Of a stretch of DNA of 64,000 nt, positions 22,029 to 31,213 are shown one piece after another. Origin of the DNA: an uncultured Ilyobacter sp. (GTDB taxonomy: Bacteria > Fusobacteriota > Fusobacteriia > Fusobacteriales > Fusobacteriaceae); assembly GCF_963668515.1 (NCBI RefSeq), contig NZ_OY764865.1, positions 372,001 to 436,000 of the forward strand, given 5' to 3'. The notes under the pieces were generated by a model. It was not told the origin of the DNA, ran no database searches, and saw only the letters and a program-made list of their open reading frames with translations. The translations under genes were made by a program, and so were the position numbers. Each line of letters opens with the position of its first letter. Within the stretch, counting starts at the first letter, position 1.

Positions 22029-22688
22029 TCAACTTTTTTCATCAATTTTCCTCATTTTCTTTCTTCCGTGATTACACAGGTGGTTTATTTCACAGATACT
22101 GCATTTAGGTCTTCTGGCTATACATACGTCCCTGCCCTGAAGAATTAAGTAGTGAGAGAAGTCTATCCACCGTTCTTTAGGAACTATTTTCATAAGCTCT
22201 CTTTCTATCTTTTCTGGATTCTCTTCCTTTACAAATCCGATCAGGTTACTCAGTCTCTTCACATGGGTATCTACTGTTACTCCGTCTGAAAGACCCCATA
22301 TTTCACCTCTCACTACATTGGCTGTTTTTCTTCCAACTCCTGGAAGGGCCACCAACTTCTCCATTTGAGAAGGAACCTCACCCCCATATTTCTCCACAAG
22401 TTCTCTGCTACACATTTTTATATTCTTAGCCTTATTTCTAAAAAAACCCGTACTCTTTATATGATTTTCCAACTCTTTTACAGGCATATCCATGACCGCC
22501 TCAGGTGTATTTACTACTTTAAACATCTTTTCTGTCACCATATTGACCCTGACATCTGTGCACTGAGCCGACAGAATCACCGCTACCAAAAGTTCAAAAT
22601 CTGTATTATAGTTTAAAGCACAGTGAGGCTTGCCAAACTTTTCATTGAGGATTTTTATTATTTTTTTAGCTTTTTCTACCTTGGTCAT
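22029..22688 (-). CDS. nth: Endonuclease III (Nth)
   Basis: DNA glycosylase/AP lyase for oxidised pyrimidines in base excision repair. It has 219 aa. The HhH motif LPGVGRKTAN is followed by TVDTHVKR with the catalytic Asp. The C-terminal [4Fe-4S] loop shows the canonical C-x6-C-x2-C-x5-C spacing (VCIARRPKCSICEINHLC). Its ATG lies within the end of the upstream PolX-like gene (23-nt overlap) and its AGGAGG is coded inside that gene, so the two are co-translated. Confidence 0.96.
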   Translation of the reverse strand: MTKVEKAKKIIKILNEKFGKPHCALNYNTDFELLVAVILSAQCTDVRVNMVTEKMFKVVNTPEAVMDMPVKELENHIKSTGFFRNKAKNIKMCSRELVEKYGGEVPSQMEKLVALPGVGRKTANVVRGEIWGLSDGVTVDTHVKRLSNLIGFVKEENPEKIERELMKIVPKERWIDFSHYLILQGRDVCIARRPKCSICEINHLCNHGRKKMRKIDEKS

Positions 22689-23142
22689 ATTCCACCTCCT
22701 GAAGTTTATATCTTTCCTCAGGTTTTATATAGTCAATACCTATTTTACTATATATCTCCTCTTCTTGAATATTTTCCTCGCTAATTTCAATCCCTTTTTC
22801 AGCATAAATTTTCTCTATAAATTTCACATGGGCCTTCGGACCTGTGGAATGCCACAAAGTATAAGTATATTTACTGCTGTTTTCAGGTATTGCATGGATA
22901 CATATTCCGCTTTTTAGCATAAATTCATATCTATTTATAGATTTTTCTATCTGAGGATATAAAGCTACTATTTCCAAGATCCTTTCCTCAGACCCCTCTA
23001 CCACAAAATCTATATCCCCCACGTCTTTTCTCTTTCTTCTGAGGCTTCCGCTGGCATCACACCTAAAGCCTTTTTCTTTTATATACTTATAAAGTTTTTT
23101 ATACTCTTTTAAAGCAAAGTCATAATCAAATCTTTTCTCCAC
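22666..23142 (-). CDS. Minimal DNA polymerase X-like nucleotidyltransferase (palm/thumb fragment)
   Basis: A 158-aa protein resembling only the catalytic core of bacterial PolX (usual length about 570 aa). Residues 32-45 have the nucleotidyltransferase signature GS-x9-DID (G32 S33, D43 and D45). The segment HSTGPKAHV (98-106) matches the FTGSKAHN motif of PolX, and EEEIYSKIG...IKPEERY (127-144) matches its C-terminal end. The position of the third catalytic Asp appears to be His83 (CIHAIP), judged from the equal 18-residue distance to the TGxKAH motif. No HhH DNA-binding repeats or PHP exonuclease domain are present. It overlaps nth, suggesting a role linked to base excision repair; it could also be inactive or use another substrate. 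The ATG at 23142 is adopted; I noted no strong AGGAGG before it. Confidence 0.7.
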   Translation of the reverse strand: MEKRFDYDFALKEYKKLYKYIKEKGFRCDASGSLRRKRKDVGDIDFVVEGSEERILEIVALYPQIEKSINRYEFMLKSGICIHAIPENSSKYTYTLWHSTGPKAHVKFIEKIYAEKGIEISEENIQEEEIYSKIGIDYIKPEERYKLQEVEYDQGRKS

Positions 23143-23170
23143 CTATCTTCTCCCTGAAGAATTTTTAACT

Positions 23171-23181
23171 ATTATATCACA
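23171..23181 (-). promoter_or_regulatory. Extended -10 promoter of PolX-like/nth pair
   Basis: TGTGATATAAT on the minus strand, about 30 bp before the PolX-like start. The -35 is poor. The same 11-mer occurs at 13617 and 49355. Confidence 0.55.
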
Positions 23182-23331
23182 CCTTAATATCCTATAGAAA
23201 AAAAATTATATTATTTATACTATAGTAAAATTCATTTTTTTTTGATAAGCTAGAGAATAAGATTATTATTTTTTGCAAACTCTTATTCTGACAAGATACA
23301 AGTTATTAATATCTATACTTTTAATTTCTGT

Positions 23332-23360
23332 TTTAGATCAAATAAATATTCATATATAAT
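23332..23360 (+). promoter_or_regulatory. Promoter of aminotransferase gene
   Basis: TATAAT (23355-23360) with a weak TTTAGA -35 (23332-23337), 17-bp spacer, followed by AAAGGGGG before the ATG. Confidence 0.45.
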
Positions 23361-23381
23361 AATTATTAAAGGGGGCTTTTT

Positions 23382-24584
23382 ATGAATTATTCAACTCGAG
23401 TCAAAAATTTAAAAACATCTCCAATAAGGAAACTTTTACCTTATGCCATAGAAGCAAAAGCAAAGGGTAAAAAAATCTATCACCTTAATATAGGTCAGCC
23501 TGACATAAAAACTCCAGAATCTTTTTTCACTGCCATATCATCTTCACAGACGGAAGTTTTGGCATACTCCAATTCTCAGGGAGATCCAAATTTGATACAG
23601 GCGATTTCTGATTATTATAAAACTTATGATATGGACTTCGGAATAGATGAGATACTTATAACCGTAGGAGGAAGCGAAGCTCTCCTTTTTGCTCTTATAG
23701 CAACTTGTGATCCAGGTGACAACGTGGTTGTTCCACAGCCTTTTTATTCAAGCTATCCAGGTTTTGGATGCATGGTAAACGTAGAGGTTTCTCCTATCAC
23801 AACCCATGCCGAAGATGGGTTCAGACTCCCCTCTAAAGAGGAGATGACAAAATCTATAAATGAGAAATCCAAAGCCATAATTATTTCCAATCCCGGAAAT
23901 CCTACTGGAGTTATCTATACCAGGGAAGAGATGGAAGCTCTTGCGGAACTTGCTATAGAGCACGATCTATTTATAATCTCCGATGAAGTTTACAGAGAGT
24001 TTGTTTATGATGGTGATTATACAAGCTTCGGAAAATTAGAACATGTAAAGGACAGGGTTATTATTGTCGACAGTATCTCAAAGCGTTACAGTGCTTGTGG
24101 GTCGAGAATAGGATCTCTTGCAAGTAAAAACAAAGAACTTATGGCTCAGATGTTAAAACTCTGTCAGGGAAGACTTTGTGCCCCTACCCTTGAGCAGATA
24201 GGTGCTACTGAGCTCTACAAAACTCCTGTAAGCTATTTTGAAGAAGTTAACAAAGAGTACAAAAGAAGAAGAGACGTTCTGTATCGTGAACTTAGCACTA
24301 TTGAAGGAGTTGTCTGCACAAAACCCGCCGGTGCATTTTATACAATAGTTAAACTCCCTGTCGATAGTGCCGAAGATTTTGTCGTCTTTATGATTAAAGA
24401 TTTTGATGTAGACGGAGAAACTGTTATGATGGCGCCCGCAGAAGGATTCTATTCAGAGCCTGGATTAGGTAAAGACGAAGTTCGTATCGCCTATGTACTC
24501 AATGAAGAATCCCTCGTAAAGGCCATTTCCATTCTAAAAGCAGGCCTTGAAAAATACAACTCTATAAAAAACTCTCAAAAATAA
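23382..24584 (+). CDS. Class I/II PLP-dependent aminotransferase (aspartate aminotransferase-like)
   Basis: A 400-aa fold-type I aminotransferase. Substrate and PLP motifs are seen as LNIGQPD, NPGNPTGVIY, IISDEVYREFVYDG and the PLP lysine segment DSISKRYSACGSRIG. The C-terminal arginine segment is DEVRIAYVLN. It resembles subgroup I aspartate/aromatic aminotransferases; substrate cannot be fixed from sequence alone. It is the only plus-strand gene in the first 36 kb, monocistronic, with a GGGGG ribosome binding site and a strong bidirectional terminator shared with tyrS. Confidence 0.9.
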   Translation: MNYSTRVKNLKTSPIRKLLPYAIEAKAKGKKIYHLNIGQPDIKTPESFFTAISSSQTEVLAYSNSQGDPNLIQAISDYYKTYDMDFGIDEILITVGGSEALLFALIATCDPGDNVVVPQPFYSSYPGFGCMVNVEVSPITTHAEDGFRLPSKEEMTKSINEKSKAIIISNPGNPTGVIYTREEMEALAELAIEHDLFIISDEVYREFVYDGDYTSFGKLEHVKDRVIIVDSISKRYSACGSRIGSLASKNKELMAQMLKLCQGRLCAPTLEQIGATELYKTPVSYFEEVNKEYKRRRDVLYRELSTIEGVVCTKPAGAFYTIVKLPVDSAEDFVVFMIKDFDVDGETVMMAPAEGFYSEPGLGKDEVRIAYVLNEESLVKAISILKAGLEKYNSIKNSQK

Positions 24585-24666
24585 TTGGATTTAAAAAAGA
24601 TTACAAACCAGTTTAAAAACCATGGAATCCTTAGTCAAATACTTAAATGTAGATAACTTATTAAAC

Positions 24667-24701
24667 TATAAAGGGGCTTCTAAAAAGAGGCCCCTTTATA
24701 T
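24667..24701. terminator. Bidirectional terminator between aminotransferase gene and tyrS
   Basis: TATAAAGGGGC (24667-24677) pairs with GCCCCTTTATA (24690-24700). A-rich upstream and T-rich downstream sequence on both strands serves the two convergent genes. Confidence 0.88.
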
Positions 24702-24726
24702 ATAGATCAATTTCAAAACTAAACTG

Positions 24727-25944
24727 TTACTTTATGATTTTTACTATTTTTTTCTTGCCTGCTCTCACTACCATTCCATCCTCTACCTTTATTACAGCCT
24801 TTAGATCTTTTACCGCTTCATCATTTATCTTGAATCCACCCTGGCTTATCAATCTTCTGGCTTCAGAGGTAGATTTAAGAAACATCAGCTCTTTTACCAA
24901 AAGGTCTATTGCATTTATCTCATCGGCCTCTATTTTTACCTCAGGAAGGTCTACAGCCATATTTCTGTTGGAAAACACATTTTCAAACCACTCTCTGGCC
25001 TGTTTTCCATCTTCTTCAGAATGATAAATTTTTACAATCTCTTCTCCAAGTCTTTTTTTACAGTTCATAGGGTGAATCGTCCCATTCTCAACTCCTTCTT
25101 TTAGGGAGTTAATCTCTTCTAGTGGCACATCTGTTGCAACTTCATAGTAATTCCACATTAAATCGTCAGATATAGACATTACCTTACCAAACATATCATT
25201 AGGAGCTTCTGTCACCCCTATATAATTCCCAAGAGATTTTGACATTTTTTCCACTCCGTCAAGTCCCACAAGAATAGGCATCATCATACACACTTGCTGC
25301 TGCTGTCCAGCATTTTTCTGAAGATCCCTTCCTCTCAAGATATTAAACTTCTGTTCTGTGGCTCCTAGCTCCACGTCTGCCTCTATAGCCACAGAATCAT
25401 ACCCCTGAAGGATCGGATACATGAACTCCACAAGAGATACAGGTTTCCCCTCGCTGAGTCTTTTGGAGAAATCTTCTCTCTGAACCATCTGAGCCACCGT
25501 AAACTGAGAAAGAAGCCTAAGTACATCTTCAAGAGACAGCCTTTCCAGCCAGTCCCCGTTATATACAACTTCTGTTTTTTCAAGGTCAAGAATAAGTTTT
25601 ACCTGCTCAAGATAAGTCTCTATATTTTTCTGTATATCTTCAGCACTCAACATTTTTCTAGTTTCGGATTTCCCCGTGGGATCACCTATCCTGGCAGTGA
25701 ATGTACCTATAAGAAACTTCACCCTGTGTCCTAGATCCTGAAACTGTCTGAGCTTCCTAAGGGGAACTGCGTGCCCTATATGAAGATCTGAACCAGTAGG
25801 GTCTATCCCTAGCTTTATTATTAAAGGCTTCCCGGTTTCTAAGGATTTTTTTATTTTATCTTCCAGTTCTCTCTCAGAGATTATCTCCTCTACACCCCTC
25901 TTTAGGATTTCCATCTGTTTTTTTACCTCTTGTTCCATATTCAT
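24727..25944 (-). CDS. tyrS: Tyrosyl-tRNA synthetase
   Basis: Charges tRNA-Tyr. It has 405 aa, of the longer bacterial TyrRS type. The class I signature H55-I-G-H58 and K233-M-S-K-S are intact; a C-terminal S4-like RNA-binding domain spans about 340-405 (SEARRLISQGGFKINDE). GGAG lies 9 nt before the ATG. Its 5' leader encodes a 15-residue Tyr-rich peptide followed by mutually exclusive hairpins and a terminator, so expression is probably attenuated in response to Tyr-tRNA charging. No T-box motif (GGTGGNACCGCG type) was seen. Confidence 0.97.
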   Translation of the reverse strand: MNMEQEVKKQMEILKRGVEEIISERELEDKIKKSLETGKPLIIKLGIDPTGSDLHIGHAVPLRKLRQFQDLGHRVKFLIGTFTARIGDPTGKSETRKMLSAEDIQKNIETYLEQVKLILDLEKTEVVYNGDWLERLSLEDVLRLLSQFTVAQMVQREDFSKRLSEGKPVSLVEFMYPILQGYDSVAIEADVELGATEQKFNILRGRDLQKNAGQQQQVCMMMPILVGLDGVEKMSKSLGNYIGVTEAPNDMFGKVMSISDDLMWNYYEVATDVPLEEINSLKEGVENGTIHPMNCKKRLGEEIVKIYHSEEDGKQAREWFENVFSNRNMAVDLPEVKIEADEINAIDLLVKELMFLKSTSEARRLISQGGFKINDEAVKDLKAVIKVEDGMVVRAGKKKIVKIIK

Positions 25945-25976
25945 AAATATACACTCCTTTCACAATTTTTATAATT

Positions 25977-26074
25977 AAAAAGCCCCATAGGATGCGCCTA
26001 TGAGGCTTATATATACTAAACTTTCCTCAACCATAGATACAGACCCTTTTTTATCATTACAAACAAGGTCTATA
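25977..26074 (-). promoter_or_regulatory. tyrS leader attenuator (terminator and alternative stems)
   Basis: The terminator stem is AGCCCCATAGG (25981-25991) with CCTATGAGGCT (25997-26007), 5-nt loop, followed by T5 on the minus strand. The proximal terminator arm can instead pair through 25998-26005 with 26025-26036 (CTAT and GAGG blocks), an antiterminator. The latter overlaps functionally with an upstream stem of 26067-26074 and 26038-26045. This three-stem order is that of amino acid operon attenuators. Confidence 0.72.
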
Positions 26075-26093
26075 CTTTAAAGCACAGCCCTTT

Positions 26094-26141
26094 TTAATGG
26101 TAATAATAATCGTATCCGTTATAGTTGATTTTTCTATCCAT
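26094..26141 (-). CDS. Tyrosine-rich leader peptide of tyrS (15 aa)
   Basis: The frame ATG (26139-26141) to TAA (26094-26096) encodes MDRKINYNGYDYYYH: five Tyr in 15 residues, three of them consecutive. GGAGG (26147-26151) lies five bases upstream, an excellent ribosome binding site for so short a frame. It lies about 30 nt after the predicted transcription start and upstream of the tyrS attenuator. Role inferred: stalling at Tyr codons when Tyr-tRNA is scarce. Confidence 0.75.
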   Translation of the reverse strand: MDRKINYNGYDYYYH

Positions 26142-26169
26142 TTTTTCCTCCAAAATCAAATCATAAGAA

Positions 26170-26198
26170 AGTATATCACATTATATTAAAACTCTCAA
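26170..26198 (-). promoter_or_regulatory. Promoter of tyrS leader
   Basis: TTGAGA (26193-26198) and TATACT (26170-26175), spacer 17 bp, with TGTGA directly before the -10. It overlaps the end of the GNAT gene. Confidence 0.75.
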
Positions 26199-26671
26199 GA
26201 CTTGAGTTTTTTTACGTAAAGAAGGTGTTCTATCCCGTGGTAATCCTCTTCTTTTTCAAATATAAAACCTGATTTTTCAAAGGTTTTTATAGAGACCTCA
26301 TTTTCCTCTAAAATATAAGCTAGAACTATCTCTATATTTTCATAAGACAAAGCCAGTTCTTTTATACCTTTTAAAATAGCAGCTTTTCCCATGCCCATTC
26401 CCCTGCTCGACTTTGACATATATACACTCAATATAGCTGTTTCCCCATCAAGTTCAAACTTCAGCTGACCCAAGAACTGGCCCTCTGAATCCTCTAAAAC
26501 ATAAAGTAGAAAGTAGGGGGAGTTTATCAGAAATTTATACCATTTTTTATGATTTTCCCACTCTCGTTTCTCATTTTCTGTAAAATACTTCTTCACATAA
26601 TCCTTGTGAAGATGCTCATATATTTCTGGTATATCACGCTCTTCTGCTCTTCTCAAAACAACATCTTTCAA
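26195..26671 (-). CDS. GNAT family N-acetyltransferase
   Basis: A 158-aa acetyl-CoA-dependent acetyltransferase. The acetyl-CoA loop is SRGMGMGKAA (about 89-98), followed by the typical NEVSIKTFEKSGF segment near the C-terminus. It is closest in style to RimJ/RimL-like or amino-sugar acetyltransferases; the substrate is unknown. The start is probably TTG at 26671 after AAGGTGA; no in-frame ATG fits the N-terminus. It is monocistronic: own promoter upstream, tyrS promoter inside its end. Confidence 0.8.
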   Translation of the reverse strand: MKDVVLRRAEERDIPEIYEHLHKDYVKKYFTENEKREWENHKKWYKFLINSPYFLLYVLEDSEGQFLGQLKFELDGETAILSVYMSKSSRGMGMGKAAILKGIKELALSYENIEIVLAYILEENEVSIKTFEKSGFIFEKEEDYHGIEHLLYVKKLKS

Positions 26672-26730
26672 AAAATCACCTTATCGAAATCAAACTTAAA
26701 TAAACCTACCATACAACTCTAGTAGCTGTG

Positions 26731-26759
26731 ATTATAACATACATATCTTTTTTTAACAA
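26731..26759 (-). promoter_or_regulatory. Promoter of GNAT gene
   Basis: TTGTTA (26754-26759) and TATAAT (26731-26736), 17-bp spacer. The rest of the 26672-26902 spacer shows nothing else definite. Confidence 0.55.
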
Positions 26760-26896
26760 AAACAATATAAGCCTCTATTCTTAATTCAACATCCTCTTAT
26801 TTTAGAAAAGAAGCTCTTTCTCCTAAATGAAGTTGGATTTTTTAAAATCAACATAAAGATCTGGAAAATAGTAAGTATGTGCAATAAGAAAGAGAT

Positions 26897-26924
26897 AAAA
26901 AAACACCCCTATAAAAAGGGGCGT
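26897..26924 (-). terminator. Terminator of pyk
   Basis: ACACCCCT (26903-26910) pairs with AGGGGCGT (26917-26924), one G-U pair, followed by seven T on the minus strand. Confidence 0.88.
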
Positions 26925-26931
26925 ATCTCTG

Positions 26932-28344
26932 TTACTTTACAACTATAACTTTAAATGAGTTTGTAGTTCCCACCTTGAATACTTCTTCTCCGCAAGTTGC
27001 TACAATTATGTCTCCAGTTTTTGCCAGTCCTTTAGCTACAGCCTCTTTTTCTACTTCTGCGTAGAATTCGTCTAAAGTCATTACATTCTTTCCAACAAAA
27101 GATTCAACTCCTCTTGAAAGAGCAAGCTGATTTGCAGCCTTTGCGTTGTTTGTAAGGGCCAATATGTGTGCAGTCGGGAAGTATTTCCTCAGAGCTCTTG
27201 CTGATCTTCCACTCTGTGTTCCTACAGCTATAAGTTTTGCATTCAGTACCTCTGCCGCATCTACAGTTCCCTTTGCCACAGCTTCTGTTATGCTTATATC
27301 CCCTTCAAAATCCATGTCATATGCAGGGATCATTGAGTCTGTTTTTTCAGCTATCTGTGCCATTATCTCCACAGCTTCCACTGGGTATTTACCTTTGGCT
27401 GTTTCTCCAGAAAGCATTACTGCATCCGTGCCGTCTATTATTGCATTGGCTACGTCTCCCGCCTCTGCTCTTGTAGGTCTTGGGTTTTTAATCATAGAAT
27501 CTAGCATCTGAGTTGCAGTTATTACCATTTTTCCGATCTCATTGCACTTGTCTATCATCATTTTCTGAGCAAACGGAACTTCCTCTACTGGAATTTCTAC
27601 CCCTAGATCTCCTCTGGCAACCATTATCCCGTCAGATAATTCTAAGATCTCATCAAAATTATCTACACCCTCTTGATTTTCTATTTTAGAAATTATTTTT
27701 ATATCCTCTCCGCCATTCTCATCAAGAACTCTTCTTACTTCTCTTACATCATCTGCTTTTCTTATGAAAGATGCAGCTACGAAATCCACCTTTTGCTCGC
27801 AACCAAATTTAAGATCGCTTTTATCTTTTTCAGAAAGAGCAGGAAGCTGAACAGATGCTCCTGGAAGGTTTATTCCCTTGTTCTCTCCAAGTTCTCCTGT
27901 GTTGTTTACAATACATTTTACTTCGTTACCTGATGCTGATTTTACAGTAAGTTCTATAAGTCCGTCATCTACAAGTACCGTGTCTCCCTCTTTAAGGTCA
28001 TTAGCTATACCTTCATAAGTAACAGCAACTATATTTTTGTTACCTACTACAGTTTTATCAGTTGTAATCGTAAACTCCTGTCCCGCTTCAAGAGTTACGT
28101 CTTGTCCGTTTTCTAGTTTTATAGTTCTGATCTCAGGTCCTTTAGTGTCTAAAAGAATAGCCACTCTAGCTCCTGTTTCCTGATTTACTTCTCTCATAGT
28201 CTTAATTCTTTCCCCGTGCTCTTCATAGTTTCCGTGGGAAAAATTAAGTCTCATAACATTCATACCTGCGTTGACAAGATTTGTAAGCATCTCTTTACTT
28301 TCTGATTTAGGACCTATCGTACATACTATTTTCGTTTTCTTCAC
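26932..28344 (-). CDS. pyk: Pyruvate kinase
   Basis: Last step of glycolysis: PEP and ADP to pyruvate and ATP. It has 470 aa, the standard length without the extra C-terminal PEP-utiliser domain of some Bacillus enzymes. Signature segments are [11 protein letters not shown], the active-site Lys region [20 protein letters not shown] and TATQMLDSM. The start codon is GTG at 28344, eight bases after GGGGG. Monocistronic, with a strong promoter (28490-28518) and an AT-rich palindrome in the leader. Confidence 0.97.
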   Translation of the reverse strand: MKKTKIVCTIGPKSESKEMLTNLVNAGMNVMRLNFSHGNYEEHGERIKTMREVNQETGARVAILLDTKGPEIRTIKLENGQDVTLEAGQEFTITTDKTVVGNKNIVAVTYEGIANDLKEGDTVLVDDGLIELTVKSASGNEVKCIVNNTGELGENKGINLPGASVQLPALSEKDKSDLKFGCEQKVDFVAASFIRKADDVREVRRVLDENGGEDIKIISKIENQEGVDNFDEILELSDGIMVARGDLGVEIPVEEVPFAQKMMIDKCNEIGKMVITATQMLDSMIKNPRPTRAEAGDVANAIIDGTDAVMLSGETAKGKYPVEAVEIMAQIAEKTDSMIPAYDMDFEGDISITEAVAKGTVDAAEVLNAKLIAVGTQSGRSARALRKYFPTAHILALTNNAKAANQLALSRGVESFVGKNVMTLDEFYAEVEKEAVAKGLAKTGDIIVATCGEEVFKVGTTNSFKVIVVK

Positions 28345-28423
28345 TTAGTGTTCCCCCTTAATAATTTTCATAATCTGACATTTCAACTTCCAAAATTTTC
28401 CTCAGTTAAGATATAAACTGTAT

Positions 28424-28450
28424 TTTAAAAAATCAAATTGATTTTTTAAA
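28424..28450. repeat. 27-bp palindrome in pyk leader
   Basis: TTTAAAAAATCAA (28424-28436), a central A, then TTGATTTTTTAAA (28438-28450). Perfect 13-bp arms, about 40 nt downstream of the pyk transcription start. It could be an operator or an mRNA hairpin. Confidence 0.55.
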
Positions 28451-28489
28451 CTCTCTTTTAATTTAATCATTTATTCCAGTGTACATTAA

Positions 28490-28518
28490 ATTTTATCCTT
28501 TTATAGTTTTAAAGTCAA
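28490..28518 (-). promoter_or_regulatory. Promoter of pyk
   Basis: TTGACT (28513-28518) and TAAAAT (28490-28495), 17-bp spacer; leader about 140 nt. Confidence 0.72.
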
Positions 28519-28804
28519 GAAGAGCATCGAGTGATATTTAAACTTTACGAGATCAAAATAAGACCTTTATTTTCAATTAATTTTATTTTGTTTTATGGAG
28601 GTGTAATTATTTATCATAATGTTAGTAAGATCAAACACCAAGTTGATAATATAATTTTATTCAATTTTTAAATATATCCTTTGGAGATTCCAAAAAAAAG
28701 ATGATTTTTTTAAGGGTATTTAAATTTTCTTCTACCAATAACAGGTTAACAGGTTCTATAAAAATCAGTAATTTATCTATGAAAATATTAGATCCAGGTA
28801 ACAT
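28519..28804. other. Non-coding spacer between eno terminator and pyk promoter
   Basis: About 285 bp, very A/T-rich. I see no gene or RNA. A short tandem AACCTGTT duplication lies near 28753-28768 and a small dyad TTTGGA-ga-TTCCAAA near 28680, neither with an evident role. Confidence 0.5.
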
Positions 28805-28829
28805 AAAAAAAGCTACCCGTTAAGGCAGC
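28805..28829 (-). terminator. Terminator of eno
   Basis: GCTACC (28812-28817) pairs with GGCAGC (28824-28829), followed on the minus strand by seven T. Confidence 0.82.
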
Positions 28830-28838
28830 CTGTGATTA

Positions 28839-30217
<1,379 letters not shown>

Positions 30218-30294
30218 GGCAGGCTTTGTTCTATTTTTAATCATATGTTACTCATTAATAACCCAAAAAAATATTCTGTCTCATTTTGAATTTT

Positions 30295-30315
30295 AAAGTT
30301 CTGTTATAGAACTTT
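30295..30315 (-). terminator. Weak hairpin at end of AIM24-family gene
   Basis: AAAGTTCT (30295-30302) pairs with AGAACTTT (30308-30315). The following minus-strand sequence is AAAATTC, not a T-run, so termination is uncertain. Confidence 0.35.
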
Positions 30316-31091
30316 TAATCCCTGTCTAATATCCCACCAAGAATTCCACCTGCAACAGCTCCGCTTAGGAGAGTTCCTCCAGAACCCCCCCTTTCTTTAG
30401 AACTACCCATGTTGGCATAAAGTCTTTCTGCAAGTTTGGATATTGGCATACTCTGAATATAGACTCTTCCAGGTCCTTTTAGTGTGGCTAGAAAAAGGCC
30501 CTCTTTTCCAAAAAGTGCATTTTTAAATCCACCTACAAATCTTATATCATAATCTACACTCCTTTCAAACCCAACTATACATCCGGTATCCACTCGCAGA
30601 GTCTCTCCAGCCTTGAGATCTTTCTCTATGATGGATCCTCCCGCATGGACAAATGTCATACCGTCTCCCTTGAGTCTCTGGAGTATAAAACCCTCTCCTC
30701 CAAAAAAACCGGCTCCCAATTTTTTTGTAAAAGCCACATCTATGTCTATGCCGTTAGCTGCACATAAAAATGAATCTTTCTGACATATAAACTCTCCGTT
30801 AAACTTATTTAAATCCAAGGGAATTATCTGTCCCGGATAGGGGGCACTGAATCCCACAGACTTTTTTGATTTTCCATTATTTTTAAATGTTGTTATAAAA
30901 AAACTTTCTCCTGTGATCATTCTTTTAAAGCCTCCAAAAAGACCCCCTCCGGTTCCAGTCTGCATCTCAATTTGAGATTCCATATAGGTCATGGCCCCGG
31001 CCTCAGCCCTTACTCCTTCCCCTGGATCCAGTTCTATCTCTACAAGCTGCATATCATGCCCGTAAATTTTGTAATCTATCACATCTGCCAT
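30315..31091 (-). CDS. TIGR00266/AIM24 family protein
   Basis: A 258-aa protein of the AIM24 beta-helix-like family (TIGR00266). Members are widespread but of unclear function; in Bacillus relatives occur near stress or membrane genes. Visible family features are GEGVRAEAGAMTYM, a Gly/Phe-rich GGGLFGGFKRM segment, HAGGSIIEKDL and a glycine-rich tail (LLSGAVAGGILGGIL) that could insert in or touch a membrane. The ATG at 31091 is chosen because GGAGG lies 8 nt upstream; the upstream in-frame start at 31106 is inside that site. Confidence 0.82.
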   Translation of the reverse strand: MADVIDYKIYGHDMQLVEIELDPGEGVRAEAGAMTYMESQIEMQTGTGGGLFGGFKRMITGESFFITTFKNNGKSKKSVGFSAPYPGQIIPLDLNKFNGEFICQKDSFLCAANGIDIDVAFTKKLGAGFFGGEGFILQRLKGDGMTFVHAGGSIIEKDLKAGETLRVDTGCIVGFERSVDYDIRFVGGFKNALFGKEGLFLATLKGPGRVYIQSMPISKLAERLYANMGSSKERGGSGGTLLSGAVAGGILGGILDRD

Positions 31092-31124
31092 TATTTTTAC
31101 CTCCATTATTTTGTTTTACACCTA

Positions 31125-31154
31125 ATCTTACACCAAAAATTGTACAATTCTCAA
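31125..31154 (-). promoter_or_regulatory. Promoter of AIM24-family gene
   Basis: TTGAGA (31149-31154) and TAAGAT (31125-31130), 18-bp spacer. Confidence 0.5.
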
Positions 31155-31181
31155 GAAAAATAATTTTATAATTTGAAATAC

Positions 31182-31210
31182 AAAAACAGGCCTGCTAAAC
31201 AGCAGGCCTG
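31182..31210 (-). terminator. Terminator of PpiD-like gene
   Basis: Perfect 10-bp stem CAGGCCTGCT/AGCAGGCCTG (31187-31196, 31201-31210), 4-nt loop, then T5 on the minus strand. Confidence 0.92.
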
Positions 31211-31213
31211 AAA

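Noticed and set aside
25945..26170. T-box riboswitch before tyrS
   Set aside because: The conserved T-box bulge sequence (GGTGG followed by ACC) is absent; a Tyr-rich leader peptide and attenuator explain the leader better.
28680..28700. Dyad TTTGGA-ga-TTCCAAA in the eno-pyk spacer
   Set aside because: The T-run lies on the wrong side of the hairpin for either strand.
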